A stretch of DNA of 64,000 nucleotides from Ministeria vibrans ATCC 50519 (GCA_943704425.1 CALSCP010001168.1:38151-102150); one strand, 5' to 3'. Counted from the first letter of the stretch, positions 27,219-40,127 are shown. A program made the numbers and translations. Notes: a model not told the origin generated them from the letters alone.

Positions 27219-30200
27219 TCAACCTTTTAATTGTGCCTCGGCGTCCTTTCCGAACTTGTCGTAGATTTGCGCCCAAGAGCAACCGAGTGGTGACTCACGC
27301 AGGTGTGCAAGAACAGGAGACTCAGTAGGGTCGGGAGTAGTGGTGGTATCTGTGATTGTTTCCAGGTGTGCTGAGAGCAGAGTGGACCGTGCGAGGGCGG
27401 CGGGTGCCGGCTCGCCGGTGGAATCGCGCCAATGCCACGCAATACGCGAGAGCACACCGTCTTCGTGGGAAAGATCACGCAGAAGCGGTAGGTGCTCGGG
27501 CGTCGCTAAGACGGAGTAGCTCGCATGCGAGAGAAAGCGGTGAACGCAAAAGGCACCGGTGCCCAGCTGCCGAGCAACTATGTCGGCACCACACTCACGC
27601 GTGCGACAGTCGCACGCCGTCTGTCCGTCGCTACAAATGTGCCCCATCAGCCGCTCACGCTGCAAATGGTGCTCTTGCAGCGTTGAAATTGTCGGCGGAT
27701 AGCCCCAGCCCTACAAACCAACGCAAACGTCAAAACCACACGGTTTCGTTTGAATATAGGAGGTACCTCGGGTAAAAAAGCAAATGTAAAACCGGCATCA
27801 TATAGACGCTGTGGAGTAGTATTGGGTGTCAAGTCGGCAACAGTGACTCGACCTTGCGCGGCCGAGCGAATTCCTGCCAGCAGAATGCGCTGGGGAGTCT
27901 CGTCGGCCGTCTGGAGGAAGGTCGGAGTGCGCGCACAGGCTCGTTCCAGCAACCGCCAGTACGCGTGCATGCTCTTTACCTCGTCAATGTCAAACTCCTG
28001 CAAAACCACCCGCTCGTTGTCTACACGTACAAAGACAGTCATAAAACGAAGGCTCTACATCACACACATACCACGCGTTAACGTCAGCAAAGGTCGGGGC
28101 ACGAGAGAGTACACCGTGTGCGACCACTCTTCGCTTCCACACGGCGGCAGGGCGTCCCCTCCATCAATGCGGATGAGTCCCAACACAAGCATTAGTCGCA
28201 TGAGTCGGTCCATCCCCTCAAATACACCACGTCTCTTGCGGTCCCCGTGCGCCTGTCCAACACAGTACCCAAACGTCTCGTCTGCCATCATCCGGACAGT
28301 CTGCAAAATCGTCGCGGGCTCTTCAAGTTTATCAACGCACATCTAATAAAAAGGGGAGAAAGAAAAAACAAAATGATAATATAAGAAAAACGGGAGAAAA
28401 AACACAGTGATAGAAAGACATAGAGAGAGAGCGAAGGCAGAGAAAAAAAGGCATAGAGTGAGAAAGGAGAGAAAAAAAAGTCATAAAGTGAGAAGGGAGA
28501 AAAAAAGAGTAATAGAGAGAACCAGAAAGTGTAAAGAACGAAACTGTACCATTTGGTAGAGAGCATCGTGAAAGAACTGCGCGCCAACCATGATCGTCTC
28601 GGGCGGACGAATAGGACGACGGCGGAAAAGCTTTTCGTATAGACGGCAGTATTCAATGCGACCGTCGGAGCCGACATAGCGTACGGGGTCTACCGACCAC
28701 TGGCGCAGCAGAGGCGTCGTCTTGGGGCCGCGGTAGGTTGCCGACAAATTCAAGTTGTCGCCCCAAAGCGCCTCTTTGCGGCGTTTCTGCGCTCGTACCT
28801 GTGACGCGCGCGAAATCTCTCCGGTGGTCATGGGTCGCGTGCGTTGTCGCTTGACTGACGACAATGATGATGATGACCGTGCCACACCGCTGGACTTGCG
28901 CCGCGTCCCCGCATCCTTGCTTGCTCTCTTCCCCTTCCGTTTGTCTTCATCATCGGTGCCATCATAGAAGTCTCCGCTATCGTCCTCTCTGTTTCTCTCG
29001 CCACCATATTCACCGTCGTCGTCGTCGTCGTCGTCTTCTTCTTCTTCTTCATCTTCCCCTATCGATTCGTTCGAGTCCATCAACTCCTCGTCGTCCATCT
29101 CTTCGTCACTCGCGTTCGCCTGAAACGACATGTCCGTTCCGCGTCGTTGCTTCTTCCGTCGCGGTTGCTCCATCTCGTCCTCGTCGTCCTCCTCATCGCT
29201 CTGTCCGTCCAAACAGAGTGACACGTGCTCCAAACGTGCACTGTTCGTCATTCGGTTAAGTTTCCGACTGCACACGGGACACACACAGTCGACGGAGACA
29301 CGCGGAGCTGGCAACAAGGACGACTTGCGTCGTTCTCGCGGCCCCTCCAAAATCGCACTGGCAGCACCCCGTTCTGCCTCTTCGACCTTGACGCGCTTCT
29401 GAGCCAACATTACATCACCTTCCGCCGCGCGTCGAGCCTTGGCCTCCTCGCGCCGTTTCTTGCTTGCTTCGCGCCGTTTCTGCTCCGCCTCCAGTCGATC
29501 CTGCTCCAGCTTCCGTTCCGCCTCCACAAACAGATCTGCCTCATCAACACCCGCACGCTGTGCTGCAGCCACCAGACGCTGTCGCACCTCCATCGACGCA
29601 TGTGATGGCCGCCCGATGGTCTTCCCGCCCAGCTGCACCAGCTTTTCCGCCGCCTCACGCAGCGTGTCCTCCTCCAGTGCTCGGTACACCTTGAGAAAAA
29701 GAAGAAAAAACAAAATTAATAATATTATTAATTGAATTACTTTATATAACTAATGGGTGTTGTACATCAGACAACACCGGGCATGTGCTGAGGTGCTGAG
29801 CGTGCAACTTACATCAAAGAAAAACTCTGGCATGTGTGCAAGAGCAGAAAGACCACCCGCTACGCCACCAGCTTCGACACGAGCAGTCTGCTTCTCCATC
29901 CTCTCCCTTTTCCGCTGCGCCACAGTGTCCTCATCGTCAAACATGTGCTCAGCCTCCACCCCCTCCGCCCTTGCCGCCCGTCCAACGTCCTCCCGCACTC
30001 GCACCACTCCCACCGACGGCCGTCCCCGCACTTTCCCTCCACTCTTTACCAACTGCAGAGCAATCTCACGCAGACTATCCAACTCCCATGACTCATACAC
30101 CTACACACAACGCAAAGAATGAACGTCCTCACTCAACCTTGTTGAGAAAAAAACAAAACAAAACAAAAGCCAGAAAACACACCTTTTGGAAAAACAGGGG

Positions 30201-31484
30201 CATATGTGACACAAGAGACATGTCCACAGGTGGTGCAACAGGCGGAGGGCTCTCGCAGGTCCCGGTTACGTCAATTAGAGCATCTTGTGTTTCCGTCGCT
30301 TCTTCATGCGCACAATATGTTGTGTGTGCGTCTTTTGGTTTCTCTTGCTCTTCTTGTGCTTTCGCCGGTTCTTCGCGTGTCTCTGTCGTGCCTGTATCGT
30401 TCTCTTGCTCTCCTTGTACTTCCATCTCCTCTTCGCCTTCCTTCTCTTCCTTCCTCGGTCGCGATTCCTCTTGTTGCTTCCTTGGACGTTTCTTCTTGGG
30501 CTTCGCCGAATCGGCTGATTCGTCGTCAAACATGGTCTGTGGGTTTCGGCCAGCCTTGCGTGCCGCCTCGCTCAATGTCACACGCACTGCAATCAGAGCG
30601 GCCGAGGGTCGTCCGCGACTGCGACCCTTGCTTGCCACGAGAGCCGCAGCGGCGTTGCGCGCGGCCACGTCGTGCAGCGAACAGTATGCCTGCGTGAGGG
30701 GAAGGGATGGAGACATCGAGTTGCAGACAGAGAAGTACGATGGATTAGAAAAATGAAGTCGACAGGAATCCTAGGATATACCTCTTGGAAATAGACGGGC
30801 ATGTGAGAGACAGGCGAGAGATCAATAGCATCGTCACAAACGGCCACAACCGCCACCTCGTCCTGCGCTCCAGGACCGTTCGACGGGATCACTTTTGTTG
30901 GGGACGCCCCGACAGCAGCGGCGCCAGTCGCTGGTGTGGAAAGCGGCACACCGCGGTCTTGGGTGCTCTTGGCGTTCGCCTCGTTGACAAGCCTGGTGAG
31001 TCGTGCCACAAGCGCAGACGGACGACCGCGCACTCGCTCGCGCGACACAACGCGGACAAAGGCGCCCTTTTCGCCGGGCGACGACAGAGAGTCATAAATC
31101 TAACGACACAACCGAGGGAGTTGTAAGCAAGGGGCACAGCGTGGGAATGGAGGCGCGCTGTACCGTCCGAAGATGTGCCGGCAAGGCAGACGCAGCAAAC
31201 GTGTCTTGCTCGACGGTGCGTCGCGCGTCCGGATCCTCCTTCTTGCCGCCGAAGTCGGCGTCATCCCCATCCACGTCCCCGTCCACGTCCACATCCCCGT
31301 CTACATCCACATACGCATCGTCGTCAACATCCCCAGAGTCAACACAGACCTCCTCTTCGTAGATCTCGTCGTCGCCCAACAGCACCTCTACAAGGGCTGC
31401 GTTGGAATCGAAAAAATCGTCCGAAGCAAGTACTCCTGGCGTGGCGTATTCCAATCGTTTGGGGGGCCTCCGCTCCCTCGGCAT
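27219..31484 (-). CDS. Unrecognised nuclear-type protein with four exon-coincident RGRPS repeats and a UBZ-like finger
   Basis: Eight exons (31484-31164, 31099-30782, 30689-30183, 30100-29813, 29689-28550, 28342-28072, 28020-27767, 27710-27219) give 1,196 residues. Exons 2-5 each begin with one degenerate unit: an IYD/AYC/VYE/VYR start, a helix (REIALQLV, REAAEKLV), G-K-x-RGRPS or a variant, a second helix ending AARKAG or similar, then MFDDE; units 1-3 end in HMPxFFQ-like words just before the splice. RGRP resembles an AT-hook core. Exon 5 also has a C-x2-C-x14-H-x3-C finger (CPVCSRKLNRM...), near the UBZ4 type but with a longer loop, and long acidic runs. The C-terminal third is globular (MDRLMRLMLVLGLIRID, MHAYWRLLERACARTP) and faintly recalls the large TFIIIC subunit GTF3C1. 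I cannot assign a function. Confidence 0.72.
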
Positions 31485-31555
31485 CCAAACGAATATTTTT
31501 GATATTTTTGATTTATTTATTCAATTTATTTTTTTCCTGCTAATACATCAGCAAA
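31485..31555. promoter_or_regulatory. Divergent intergenic region repeat gene / NDUFS6
   Basis: 71 bp between divergent start codons, T-rich on the plus strand. Presumed bidirectional promoter; no motif recognised. Confidence 0.5.
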
Positions 31556-32090
31556 ATGTTGCGCACCATGACCAACCGCCCTCAATTAAGAACGCTGACG
31601 ACGTCTCTTGTCCGCGCCTTTCATCAAAGTTCGGCAACACTCTCGGTACGTTACAATAAAGTAAAAAAAAACGCCCACTTCGTCCAGTGTGGCTCACACC
31701 GGCCTCTCTGCCCGTTGTCCTCTTGTAGAAGGACATCCGTGAGGCCCGTTTCACCATTTCGTCCAAGCAGGTGTGTGTCTCAATGGGCGCGTATGCGATT
31801 TCGGGAAGGCTGAAAATCTAACTTCTTCTTTTCAGATGAATCCTTCGCCAGCACAGCAGCTTATCAGCGCAGTACCACCAATCCAGGTGAGCAAGCGTGT
31901 CGTACAATGCTCCGGTGGCACCGATGGGACGGGCGGAGCTCTGGGACACCCGAGAGTCTTCATTAACCTCGTAAGCAGCCCTGCCCGCCTCCCCCGCCCG
32001 CAATTCACCCTCTCGCACTAGGACAAGCCCGGCCCTCAGCCCTGCGACTACTGCGGGTTGCGCTTCGAGAAAGTCGGACACCATCACTGA
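31556..32090 (+). CDS. NDUFS6: NADH dehydrogenase (complex I) 13-kDa zinc subunit
   Basis: Accessory zinc-binding subunit of mitochondrial complex I, needed for late assembly. Four exons (31556-31645, 31729-31770, 31836-31970, 32022-32090) give 111 residues. The N-terminus is a presequence rich in Arg, Ser and Thr (MLRTMTNRPQLRTLTTSL). The family core is clear: PPIQVSKRVVQCSGG, GGALGHPRVFINLDKPG, CDYCGLRFEK. The four zinc ligands (Cys, His, Cys, Cys) are all present. Four residues (TDGT) are inserted between the first Cys and the GGALGHP motif. It diverges from the unrecognised repeat gene by 71 bp and converges on the Sel1 gene. Confidence 0.95.
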
Positions 32091-32149
32091 GCGAACATGA
32101 GAACTCAGAATGTACTAAAATCTCCTTTTATGAAAATCCCAATCAATTC

Positions 32150-33468
32150 TTATTGGCCCATTTGCGTCTGACGTCGAGAAATGGTGCGCTGTTCGTGCGC
32201 TGCTTTCATGCGACCAATGGCTTCAATCGCCCGGAGATTGCCTACAAGTGAAGTAGCAAAGAAGAAGAAGAAGAAAAAAAAAAAACAAAGCAATGAGAAG
32301 GAGTTCCTTCTCGGTTTGCGTATCCTACCTGACTCGGCGGCCTTGCGGTACCACATTGCGGCTTCTTTGACGTCCATTTTTACGCCCGCGCCACGCTCGT
32401 AGCACTCGGCAAGGTTGAACATGGCGGCGCCAAAGCCAGCGTCGGCGGCGGCATGCCAGGCACGCGCAGCCATTGTGGGGTCGCGCTGGAATCCACCCAG
32501 TCCCTACAAGCGCGAAAGGAGTCAGATTGCCCAAACTGCACAATATATATATATATATGTTGAATTGAGTGTACCTGCGCATAGAACCCGCCCAGGTTGC
32601 AAAGCGCGCGTCCGTTGCCTTGGTCGGCGGCCATCTGTGTAAAAATGAGGTGGTCAGAAGCAGCATGCTCTATTAAATGCAATTGCTGTAACCGTTCGTG
32701 TGCATACCTTGTACAGACGACCCGCTTCGTACATGTTGCGCGGTACGCCCAGCGATCCGCTCTATAGAGGATAAAAGGAGGGTTTTGGTCAAACACAAGT
32801 GTTGAAAAAAAAAAAAGATACCTGGAAACAGATGGCGAGGTTGGTCTGGGCCTGAGCGAACCCCATGGACGCAGCCTTGCGGTAGAGCTTGAGAGCGGCA
32901 ACGGGGTTTTTGGCAATGCCATCCCCCTGGGCAAAGGCAAAACCAAGCAGGAAGATGCCACGCACGTTGCCTTGCTTGGCAGCCGCATTGAACAGCTTGA
33001 CGGCCTCCGTTGGGTTGCGTTCGGTGCCGCGTCCGCGCTGGTAGCACTTGCCCAGATCCACTTGCCCATCCGGATTACCCTGCTCTGCCGCTAGCCAGTA
33101 CAGTCGGCATGCCTCCGCCTCGTCCACCTCGACGCCCTTGCCTCGTTCAAGACTATGTGCACAATCAAATAACAGTTACGACACGATCGTTTGACTATGA
33201 TTTTCTTTCTCCCTCCGTTTTTTTTTTCTGTCTCCTTCCCAGTGATGATACTTACCACTCGCCATAGGCCACTTGTCCCTCGCCATAGCCAGCCACGGCT
33301 GCGTTGTAGTAGAGTCGCGCTGCCTCGTTGACGTCCTGCGGCACCCCCGTGCCCTCATCGTAGCACTTGCCCAGCGTCACCTGTGCCTGTGCGTGGCCCT
33401 TGTCCGCACACATCATCAGCAACCGAATGGCTCCCTTGGGATCAACCTTCTTGTCGAGGAACCTATAG

Positions 33469-33563
<95 letters not shown>

Positions 33564-34583
33564 GAAAGAAACAAAGTGATAGAGAGAGAGGAGGAGAAAG
33601 AAACAAAGTGATAGAGAGAGGAGGAGAAAGAGACAAAGTGATAGAGAGAGGGAGAAAAAAAGTGATAAAAAGAGAGAGGAAAAAGAAACACAGTGATAGA
33701 GAGAATAAAAAGAGATGAGCCACACATTTTTGGAACACCCTTCTTTTGTTTCATCGTACATTTTGGCACGATTGTAGAGATCGTCGAGATTGCCGTCGAG
33801 AGGCACCAGACACTCGTTCATGCGCGAGAGCAGACGGCCCAGACGCGTGCGACAGCCGCGTGCAATGCGACTGGCGCCACCCGATGCATCCACCATGGCA
33901 GCCAGCAGCGCCTGCGCCGCCTCTAGCTCAGCGTGCGGCAGAGTCGCCTGGTCCACATGCTGCTGGCTTGCAATGGCCGCCACCAGTGTCTGCGCAGAGT
34001 CGCTGATTTGCATGATGAGCTCGCGTCGGCCCGTCAGCGCCTCTCCTTCAAACTGCGCCTCGCCCTTGAATGACGTGGCAAAGTCGCGACAGTCACTGAG
34101 TGTTCCCTGTGTTTGTTGCAGTGCGATCGCAAGGGGCCCGTCCATGGCTGCATCGCGACGTGCAGACGACACGTTTGCAAGCATGCCCTGTGCCACCTTG
34201 AGTGCCATTTCAATACTCTCCAGAGTGAGTGCTGGGTCGTCCACCGAAGGGCCGATTGGCTTGCCCACCGTCTTCGGCACCGCCTGCTGTGTGCGTCGAT
34301 GCTTCATGTAAGGCGGGCCCTTCTACACCATCAAAATAGCACACAAAATTTCACAACCTCGCACAAAAGACCCTCTACAACGAAAGAAATTTACCGCAAG
34401 GGCCTTTCCAATCTGCGCATGACCGGCATTTGCAGGAATCTTGAGTGTGGCCGGATCGCGTTGGCCGCGTGACTCAAGCGGCAATGGGTAGCGCACACTC
34501 TCCCACGTGCCCGTGTACACCAGAATCAGATAGCGCTTGTCATCGTCCACCGCAGTCTGCAGCTTTTTAGCTGAAAACACACA

Positions 34584-34616
<33 letters not shown>

Positions 34617-35445
34617 GAGTTAGTCACTTTGCACAGCGACTTCGTTTCGTTTAGATGTACTGGGATCTTTGCGTGCTTGCATTTGCTGTAAATCGGCAAA
34701 CGTGAGCAGCTGCAGAGTGCATCCAAGCGTATCGCCCTAAGGAAAACAAACAAAAATGCGAGACAAGAGAGAGAAAAAAAGGTTAACAATTCAGATAGAA
34801 CGAAGGCTTTTTGCGCTGTGTTACTCTGGAAAGAGCACTGGCGAGCATCTTGAGAAAGACGGGAAACCGCTTCTGGCAGCCAACACGCACGGTAATGGCC
34901 TCAATGTACTTCGCTCTGTAGAACAGGACGACGGGAAAAGACAAGTGAGCGCGCGTGAGAGAGAGGGAGAGAGAAAGAGAGTGAGAGAAAAAAGTGGAGG
35001 GAAGTAAAATGAAAATCGTACTGGGGACTGCTCTCAAAGCACGCTCCTGTCTGCATGTCTGTCACTTTAATGTTTACTTGATCTGCTCCAATGCTGCACA
35101 CGACAGTGTTAATGTGTGTGCACTTCCATATTTTCTCTCTGTCTGTGCACGCGTTTCCAACTGACCTGTTGATCTCGATAAACTGTTTTCCACCCTTGAA
35201 AGCAACAAAACCTGCGGCGCTCATGAGCTGGCTTGCAGCCATGGGCGGACCCACGCGCTGCTGTTGCTGCGACGGGCCACGCGAAGGGGGCGCGCCACCC
35301 GCCTTCATAGCAGTCGGCTGAGTGATCGACGCAGACGCACCGGGTCCCTGTGGCGCCTGAGGCGCACGCGGCGCCTGAGCTGCTTGAGGTGCACGTGGCG
35401 CCGCAGGAGCCTGCTGCATGCGCATTTGTTGTTGTTGCATGCGCA

Positions 35446-35479
<34 letters not shown>

Positions 35480-36660
35480 TTGTTGTTGTTGTTGTTGTTG
35501 CTGCTGCTGCTGCTGCTGTTGACGACGAAGTTGTTCCTGACGAGCACGTTCGCCTTCTTCACGCTCCTCTTGTTCCTCTTGTTCACGGCGACGACGCGCC
35601 AGTAGCTCCTGTTGTTGCTGCTGTTGCATCGCAAGATGACGCTCTTGTTCATCTCGCTCATACTGATCCGTATTCATTCGCGTCTGCGATGGTGGCGGAG
35701 GTTCTTGGTGTGGCAAGGGTGGTGGGGGACCATTGTCGTCGTCGTCGTCGTCTTCATCGCCGAGCTGTTGGAAGTTGACGTTGGACACGGGCTCGGGCGG
35801 CGTCTCGGGGAGGGGACCACGCGAGGCAGATCGTGAAGTGGGGTTGGAATTGTTGCGTGAGGCGGTGCGTTGCGGGTGACGCAGTTCAACGTAACGTGGC
35901 TTCTCGTAGTCGGATTCGCCGAGTTGTTCGCTGGTGGGCAGAGGCGCAGTGGGATCGAGTGTCATCGCAGTCACAGGCGGAGCCACAAACACATCCCCAC
36001 TCTCTTCGGAGCCAAAGGGATCCGCATCGTCGTCGGTCGAGTACGGGTTGTGGAATACAATGTTCCCATCTTGGGGTTAGAAGAATCGTGGAAAGAGAAA
36101 GAGAGAGAATGAGAGGAGAGAGAGAGACACACACAAAGACGGAGAAAAAAAACAAAGAAACGAGACGGACGCGCAATGGCGTTGTTTGGTTGCTGTGTTG
36201 GCCCATCTCGCGTAAAGGAGGCGCAGATGGTAGGTGGAGGAAGTGGGTACGAACGGACGACGCTCAAATGGGTCAACGGATCGTGCGCACAGGAGGCAAA
36301 GCCCATCCGTGACCGCGAATGGAAAAAAAAAAAATACGCCCGACTCTGATTGGGATGGAAGGGAAGCCGCACGAGACGAGCATCAACGCAACAAAGCAAC
36401 GTGCTGGGATGCACGGAGCCGGCTGGCGGCTGCGAAATGAGCCTTGTCAAGCAGAGAGAGGGGAAAGAGCACAAAGTGGGAGCGATTCGACAATATATCG
36501 CACAAAAGCACACAGGAGGGGGTTTCTTGGCATGGAGGGGGGGGAGAGGGAGATAGAGAGGCAGTGCAGGAGGGAGAGCGCGCGCAAGAAGGAACCCCCC
36601 ACACACCGTTTGTTTACCTGACGCTGTGTTTGACAGATTGGACTTCTTTCGGCCAAACAT
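32150..36660 (-). CDS. PolyQ protein with CCDC61/VFL3-like head domain fused to Sel1 repeats
   Basis: Thirteen exons (36660-36618, 36069-35166, 35093-35022, 34915-34825, 34736-34661, 34570-34395, 34322-33739, 33462-33256, 33152-32822, 32761-32708, 32634-32575, 32503-32329, 32241-32150) give 954 residues. An acidic, proline-rich N-terminus with about 20 glutamines precedes a head resembling CCDC61: FVAFKGGKQFIEI, FPVFLKMLASAL, LQLLTFADLQQMQARK, then KRYLILVYTGTWESVRYPLPL, matching human KRYLILIY...HYPLPL. CCDC61/VFL3 belongs to the XRCC4/SAS-6 head superfamily and acts at basal bodies. A helical segment follows (exon 7), then five or six Sel1 repeats (AQVTLGKCYDEGTGVPQD, FNLAECYERGAGV, AAMWYRKAAESG). 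Doubt: exon 7 contains a Met (34307) from which a separate Sel1 gene could start; the phase-matched 72-bp intron before it favours one gene. Confidence 0.8.
33471..33715. repeat. (AG)n tract with AACAAAGTGATAG units in Sel1-gene intron
   Basis: About 85 bp of pure AG, then four or five copies of GGAGAAAGAAACAAAGTGAT with AG spacers, decaying to the right. Confidence 0.95.
34580..34616. repeat. (CA)n microsatellite in CCDC61-Sel1 intron
   Basis: Short CA run between exons 5 and 6. Confidence 0.85.
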
Positions 36661-36894
36661 GGTGCGTGCAAGCTACAGCAGAGGTGCAGAGAGAGAGATA
36701 GAGAGAGAGAGAAAGAGAGACGGATGGAGGGAGAGAAAGAGAAGAGAAGAGTGGAGTGCCAACTGCCAAGTGAGCGGACACGACTCAATCTACTCGATGG
36801 TCTTGTGAGTCATGAATAGATTTTTATAATAAATCAATTTTTTGTTTCTCTTTGTCCCTTCTTCTCAGTCGCCCGTATTTAACCACTCCCCATC
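36661..36894. promoter_or_regulatory. Divergent intergenic region CCDC61-Sel1 gene / PSMA2
   Basis: 234 bp between divergent start codons. The left part is GA-rich (36680-36760), the right part AT-rich. Presumed bidirectional promoter. Confidence 0.5.
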
Positions 36895-37637
36895 ATGACT
36901 GAGCGATACTCGTTTTCGCTCACGACCTTCAGCCCCAGCGGCAAACTCGTCCAGATCGAATATGCTCTCAATGCAGTGCAGGGCGGCGCGACCTCGGTTG
37001 GAATCAAAGGTACAGCCAGCCTCTAGCAGTGGATCGAGCGCCCCCTGCCACTTTCGACCCCTATAAAGCATCCCACTTTGTGCTTTCGTGTTTTGTGTGT
37101 GTGTGTGTTTTTTTTTCTTTTTTTTTTTTTTTTTTTTTTTTTTTTCTGTGCTTGCTGGTGAAACATCGGGAAGAAGCGAATTGCGCCGACGCCCATTGGG
37201 CTTTGTGTGTGCCTCTGCGCACAGGCAGTCAATGTACCATGGGGGGTCCCTGTAGTGGTCCTTGTTTTGAACCATCGCGCCTGATTGGTCTTGAAATCCG
37301 AATGGTTGTTCCTGATTCTTCGAAAAACGCACTGTCTCTTTTGTAGCGAAAAACGGAATTGTCATTGCGACGGAGAAGAAGATGCCGACCGTGTTGATTG
37401 ACGACGAGTCTCTGCAAAAGATCAGCAAAATCACCGAGTCGTGTGGCGTTGTGTACAGTGGAATGGGACCCGATTCGCGAGTGATTGTCAAAAAGGCTCG
37501 CAAGGCTGCGCAACAGTACTACCGTGTCTATGGTGAGGTGATGCCCGTGTCGCAGCTTGTGCGTGACATCGCCTCGGTCATGCAAGAGTTTACACAGTCT
37601 GGGTAAGTCCTCTTGTCGAATGTCCCTTGTGAGCGTC

Positions 37638-37672
<35 letters not shown>

Positions 37673-37918
37673 CTAACAGCCTCATCACAGTGGTGTCCGT
37701 CCCTTTGGTGTCTCACTGCTGATCATTGGCTGGGACGAAGACCGAGGTGGCTCCCTCTATCAGGTAGATCCCTCTGGTTCGTACTGGCAATGGAAGGCGG
37801 CCGCCATTGGCAAGAACATGGTCAGCGCGAAGACCTTCTTGGAGAAACGGTATGTAACAAAAATATATTATTAATAAGAGACTGGACGAAGAATGGTCAA
37901 ACAACGTCACTATTAAGA

Positions 37919-37970
<52 letters not shown>

Positions 37971-38162
37971 TAATTTTACTGATGCCTTAGATACAACGAC
38001 GACATTGAGCTTGATGATGCAGTTCACACGGCGATCCTGACGCTGAAAGAGGGATTTGAGGGACAGCTGAACGACAACAACATTGAGATTGGCATTGCGA
38101 CAGTCGATGGGTTCCGAGTGCTCTCCCGCGACGAAATCGCAGACCACCTGAGCCAAACTTAA
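36895..38162 (+). CDS. PSMA2: 20S proteasome subunit alpha type-2
   Basis: Alpha2 subunit of the outer ring of the 20S proteasome, which gates substrate entry. Four exons (36895-37009, 37347-37602, 37691-37849, 37991-38162) give 233 residues; the human protein has 234. The N-terminus [21 protein letters not shown] is the alpha-subunit signature, followed by [64 protein letters not shown] and [11 protein letters not shown]. The first intron carries a poly-T tract and the third an (AAT)n tract. It shares a 234-bp divergent region with the CCDC61/Sel1 gene. Confidence 0.97.
37920..37970. repeat. (AAT)n microsatellite in PSMA2 intron 3
   Basis: About 17 AAT units. A poly-T tract at 37111-37146 lies in intron 1 of the same gene. 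Confidence 0.9.
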
Positions 38163-38284
38163 GGCTAACCTTCCCTCCTTCCCTCCTCTCTTCCTTATTC
38201 AACTCTACTGTAGTACATACTTCTTTCTTTCCACCAATTTTTTCTGAACAATAGCAGTGGTCGTCGATTATATTATTACTACGC

Positions 38285-38315
38285 CACAATTCTCTCTCTC
38301 TTTATCTCTCTCTCT

Positions 38316-38357
<42 letters not shown>
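38285..38357. repeat. CT microsatellite with ATCACT between PSMA2 and armadillo gene
   Basis: CT and CTTTAT units ending in CTCTATCACTG, in the 254-bp convergent gap. Apart from this repeat the gap shows nothing recognisable. Confidence 0.85.
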
Positions 38358-38416
38358 CTGTTCTTTCTCCATCGTTTCTCTCTCTCTTAGTCATAGGTTA
38401 TCGTCCTTTCAAGTCT

Positions 38417-40051
38417 TCACAGGTTCTGTCTCTTAGTCTGGCGAACAACCTCATAGTCCGAGGCACGGCAGGCCACCAGCCACAAAATGGCAGCGGCAGT
38501 GCCCTTGACTTCACCACCGCGATCCACGAGGCGCTGAAGAGCATCGACACACTCGGGGCGAGTGCACCGCTTGAGCGACTCGACGGCAGTCGCTTCGTCG
38601 TTGCACAAGGTCCACAGCTGCGTCAGAGACTCGCGCATGGTAGCGCCGCGTGGCAGGAGCTGGTTGATAAGCTCGTCGACTTGTCGGATCACTTGTATGT
38701 CACGTCGGGCCTTTTCGTGGCGTCGGCTCAGACATGTGAGTGCGTCCAGAGCGCTCTCCTGCGCCGCATCCGAACCGTCCGTCACAATCGAGATGAGTGG
38801 ACCCAGCACGCGAGCTTTGAGCAGACGCTCTGTGTTTTCAGGCGCCTGTGCCAGCAGCGAGATGGCGTCGGCCGCCTGCTCCTGCCCATCCACATTCCCA
38901 TGCACCAGCAGATCGACCAAGGGCGGAATGGCTCCGCTCTGCCCTAACGTCACCTGGTTTTCGCGGCTCTCGGCCAGCATGGCAAGGACACTGGCGGCCA
39001 CTTCGCGACCCACCACGTCTGTCTTATCCTCAAGAAGCATTATGAGCGCCGGTACTGCGCCATGCTGCACAATAGTGATTTCCGATAGCTCGTCCGACGC
39101 GAGCACACCCATCACACTCGCGGCTTTTCGCTTCTCCTCATTGGTGCCGTCGGCGAGCAAGTGCAGCAGCACTTCAATGCCGCCACAGCGCGTAATACGC
39201 TCCTTGTTCTCCTCCGTCGTCGCCAGGTCCATGAGAGTGTCGAGTGCGTCAGTGCGTCCGTCGCGGCGACCCACACGCAACTTGGCAATGAGCTGGCCCA
39301 CTTGACTCGCGGGTGAGCCGACCAGGGCGATATTGCTGTCGGACGTGGGGCTCTCTGAGTCACGCGATGTGTGCCGCACCAACGTGTCTGTCGTGGAGGA
39401 GGATGCTGCGTGACTGCCCACAAGACGGTCGAGCGACGCCTGACGTGCCGAGGACTGGCTACGACCGGCGCTCAGCGACGGTGACGGACTTACACGGTCC
39501 ACCAGGGGCGCCGATGTCTCCGACTGGTGTCGCGACGTCAGACTGGTTGTGCTGCTCTTGCCATGTAGCGCATGGCTGCGCTGTCCGCCCTGCGAGTGAG
39601 AGCGTGCACGTTTATCGGTAATAGTGGCACTGTCCAATGATTTATTTGTAGTCACGGTAGCGACTGCACTGTTCGAGACGCCTCCATGCAGTCGACGCTT
39701 CTGAACCGGTTGCGGCTCGGGGGGAGGTGGTCCACGCGAGCGACGACTCGATGATTGATGATCGCTCGTGGGCGACACCGCAGACGAACGGCGACGACCC
39801 GCCTCAAAGTTGAGAAAAGGTGACATTGGCTCGATGCCGACACCGTCGTCAAACGACGTCGAGGCCTGCCGCGACGTTGGGGGTGTGGTACGCCGACCAA
39901 TGGGCGCAATCTGAAGTGGAGAGGGCCGAGCAGCCTGATGCTGTTGTTGGTTTTGTTGCTGTACTTTTTGTTGTTGCTGGGGCGGTGATGGTTGTAATGG
40001 ATGAGTGGAATGGGAATTGGGAGGCGATCGATGCTGTTGTGGTAGTTGTCG

Positions 40052-40127
<76 letters not shown>

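Noticed and set aside
33383-33738. Open frames of repeated Glu-Arg or Ser-Leu in the Sel1 gene
   Set aside because: Same cause: an AG-rich intron. The Sel1 frame continues cleanly from exon 7 to exon 8.
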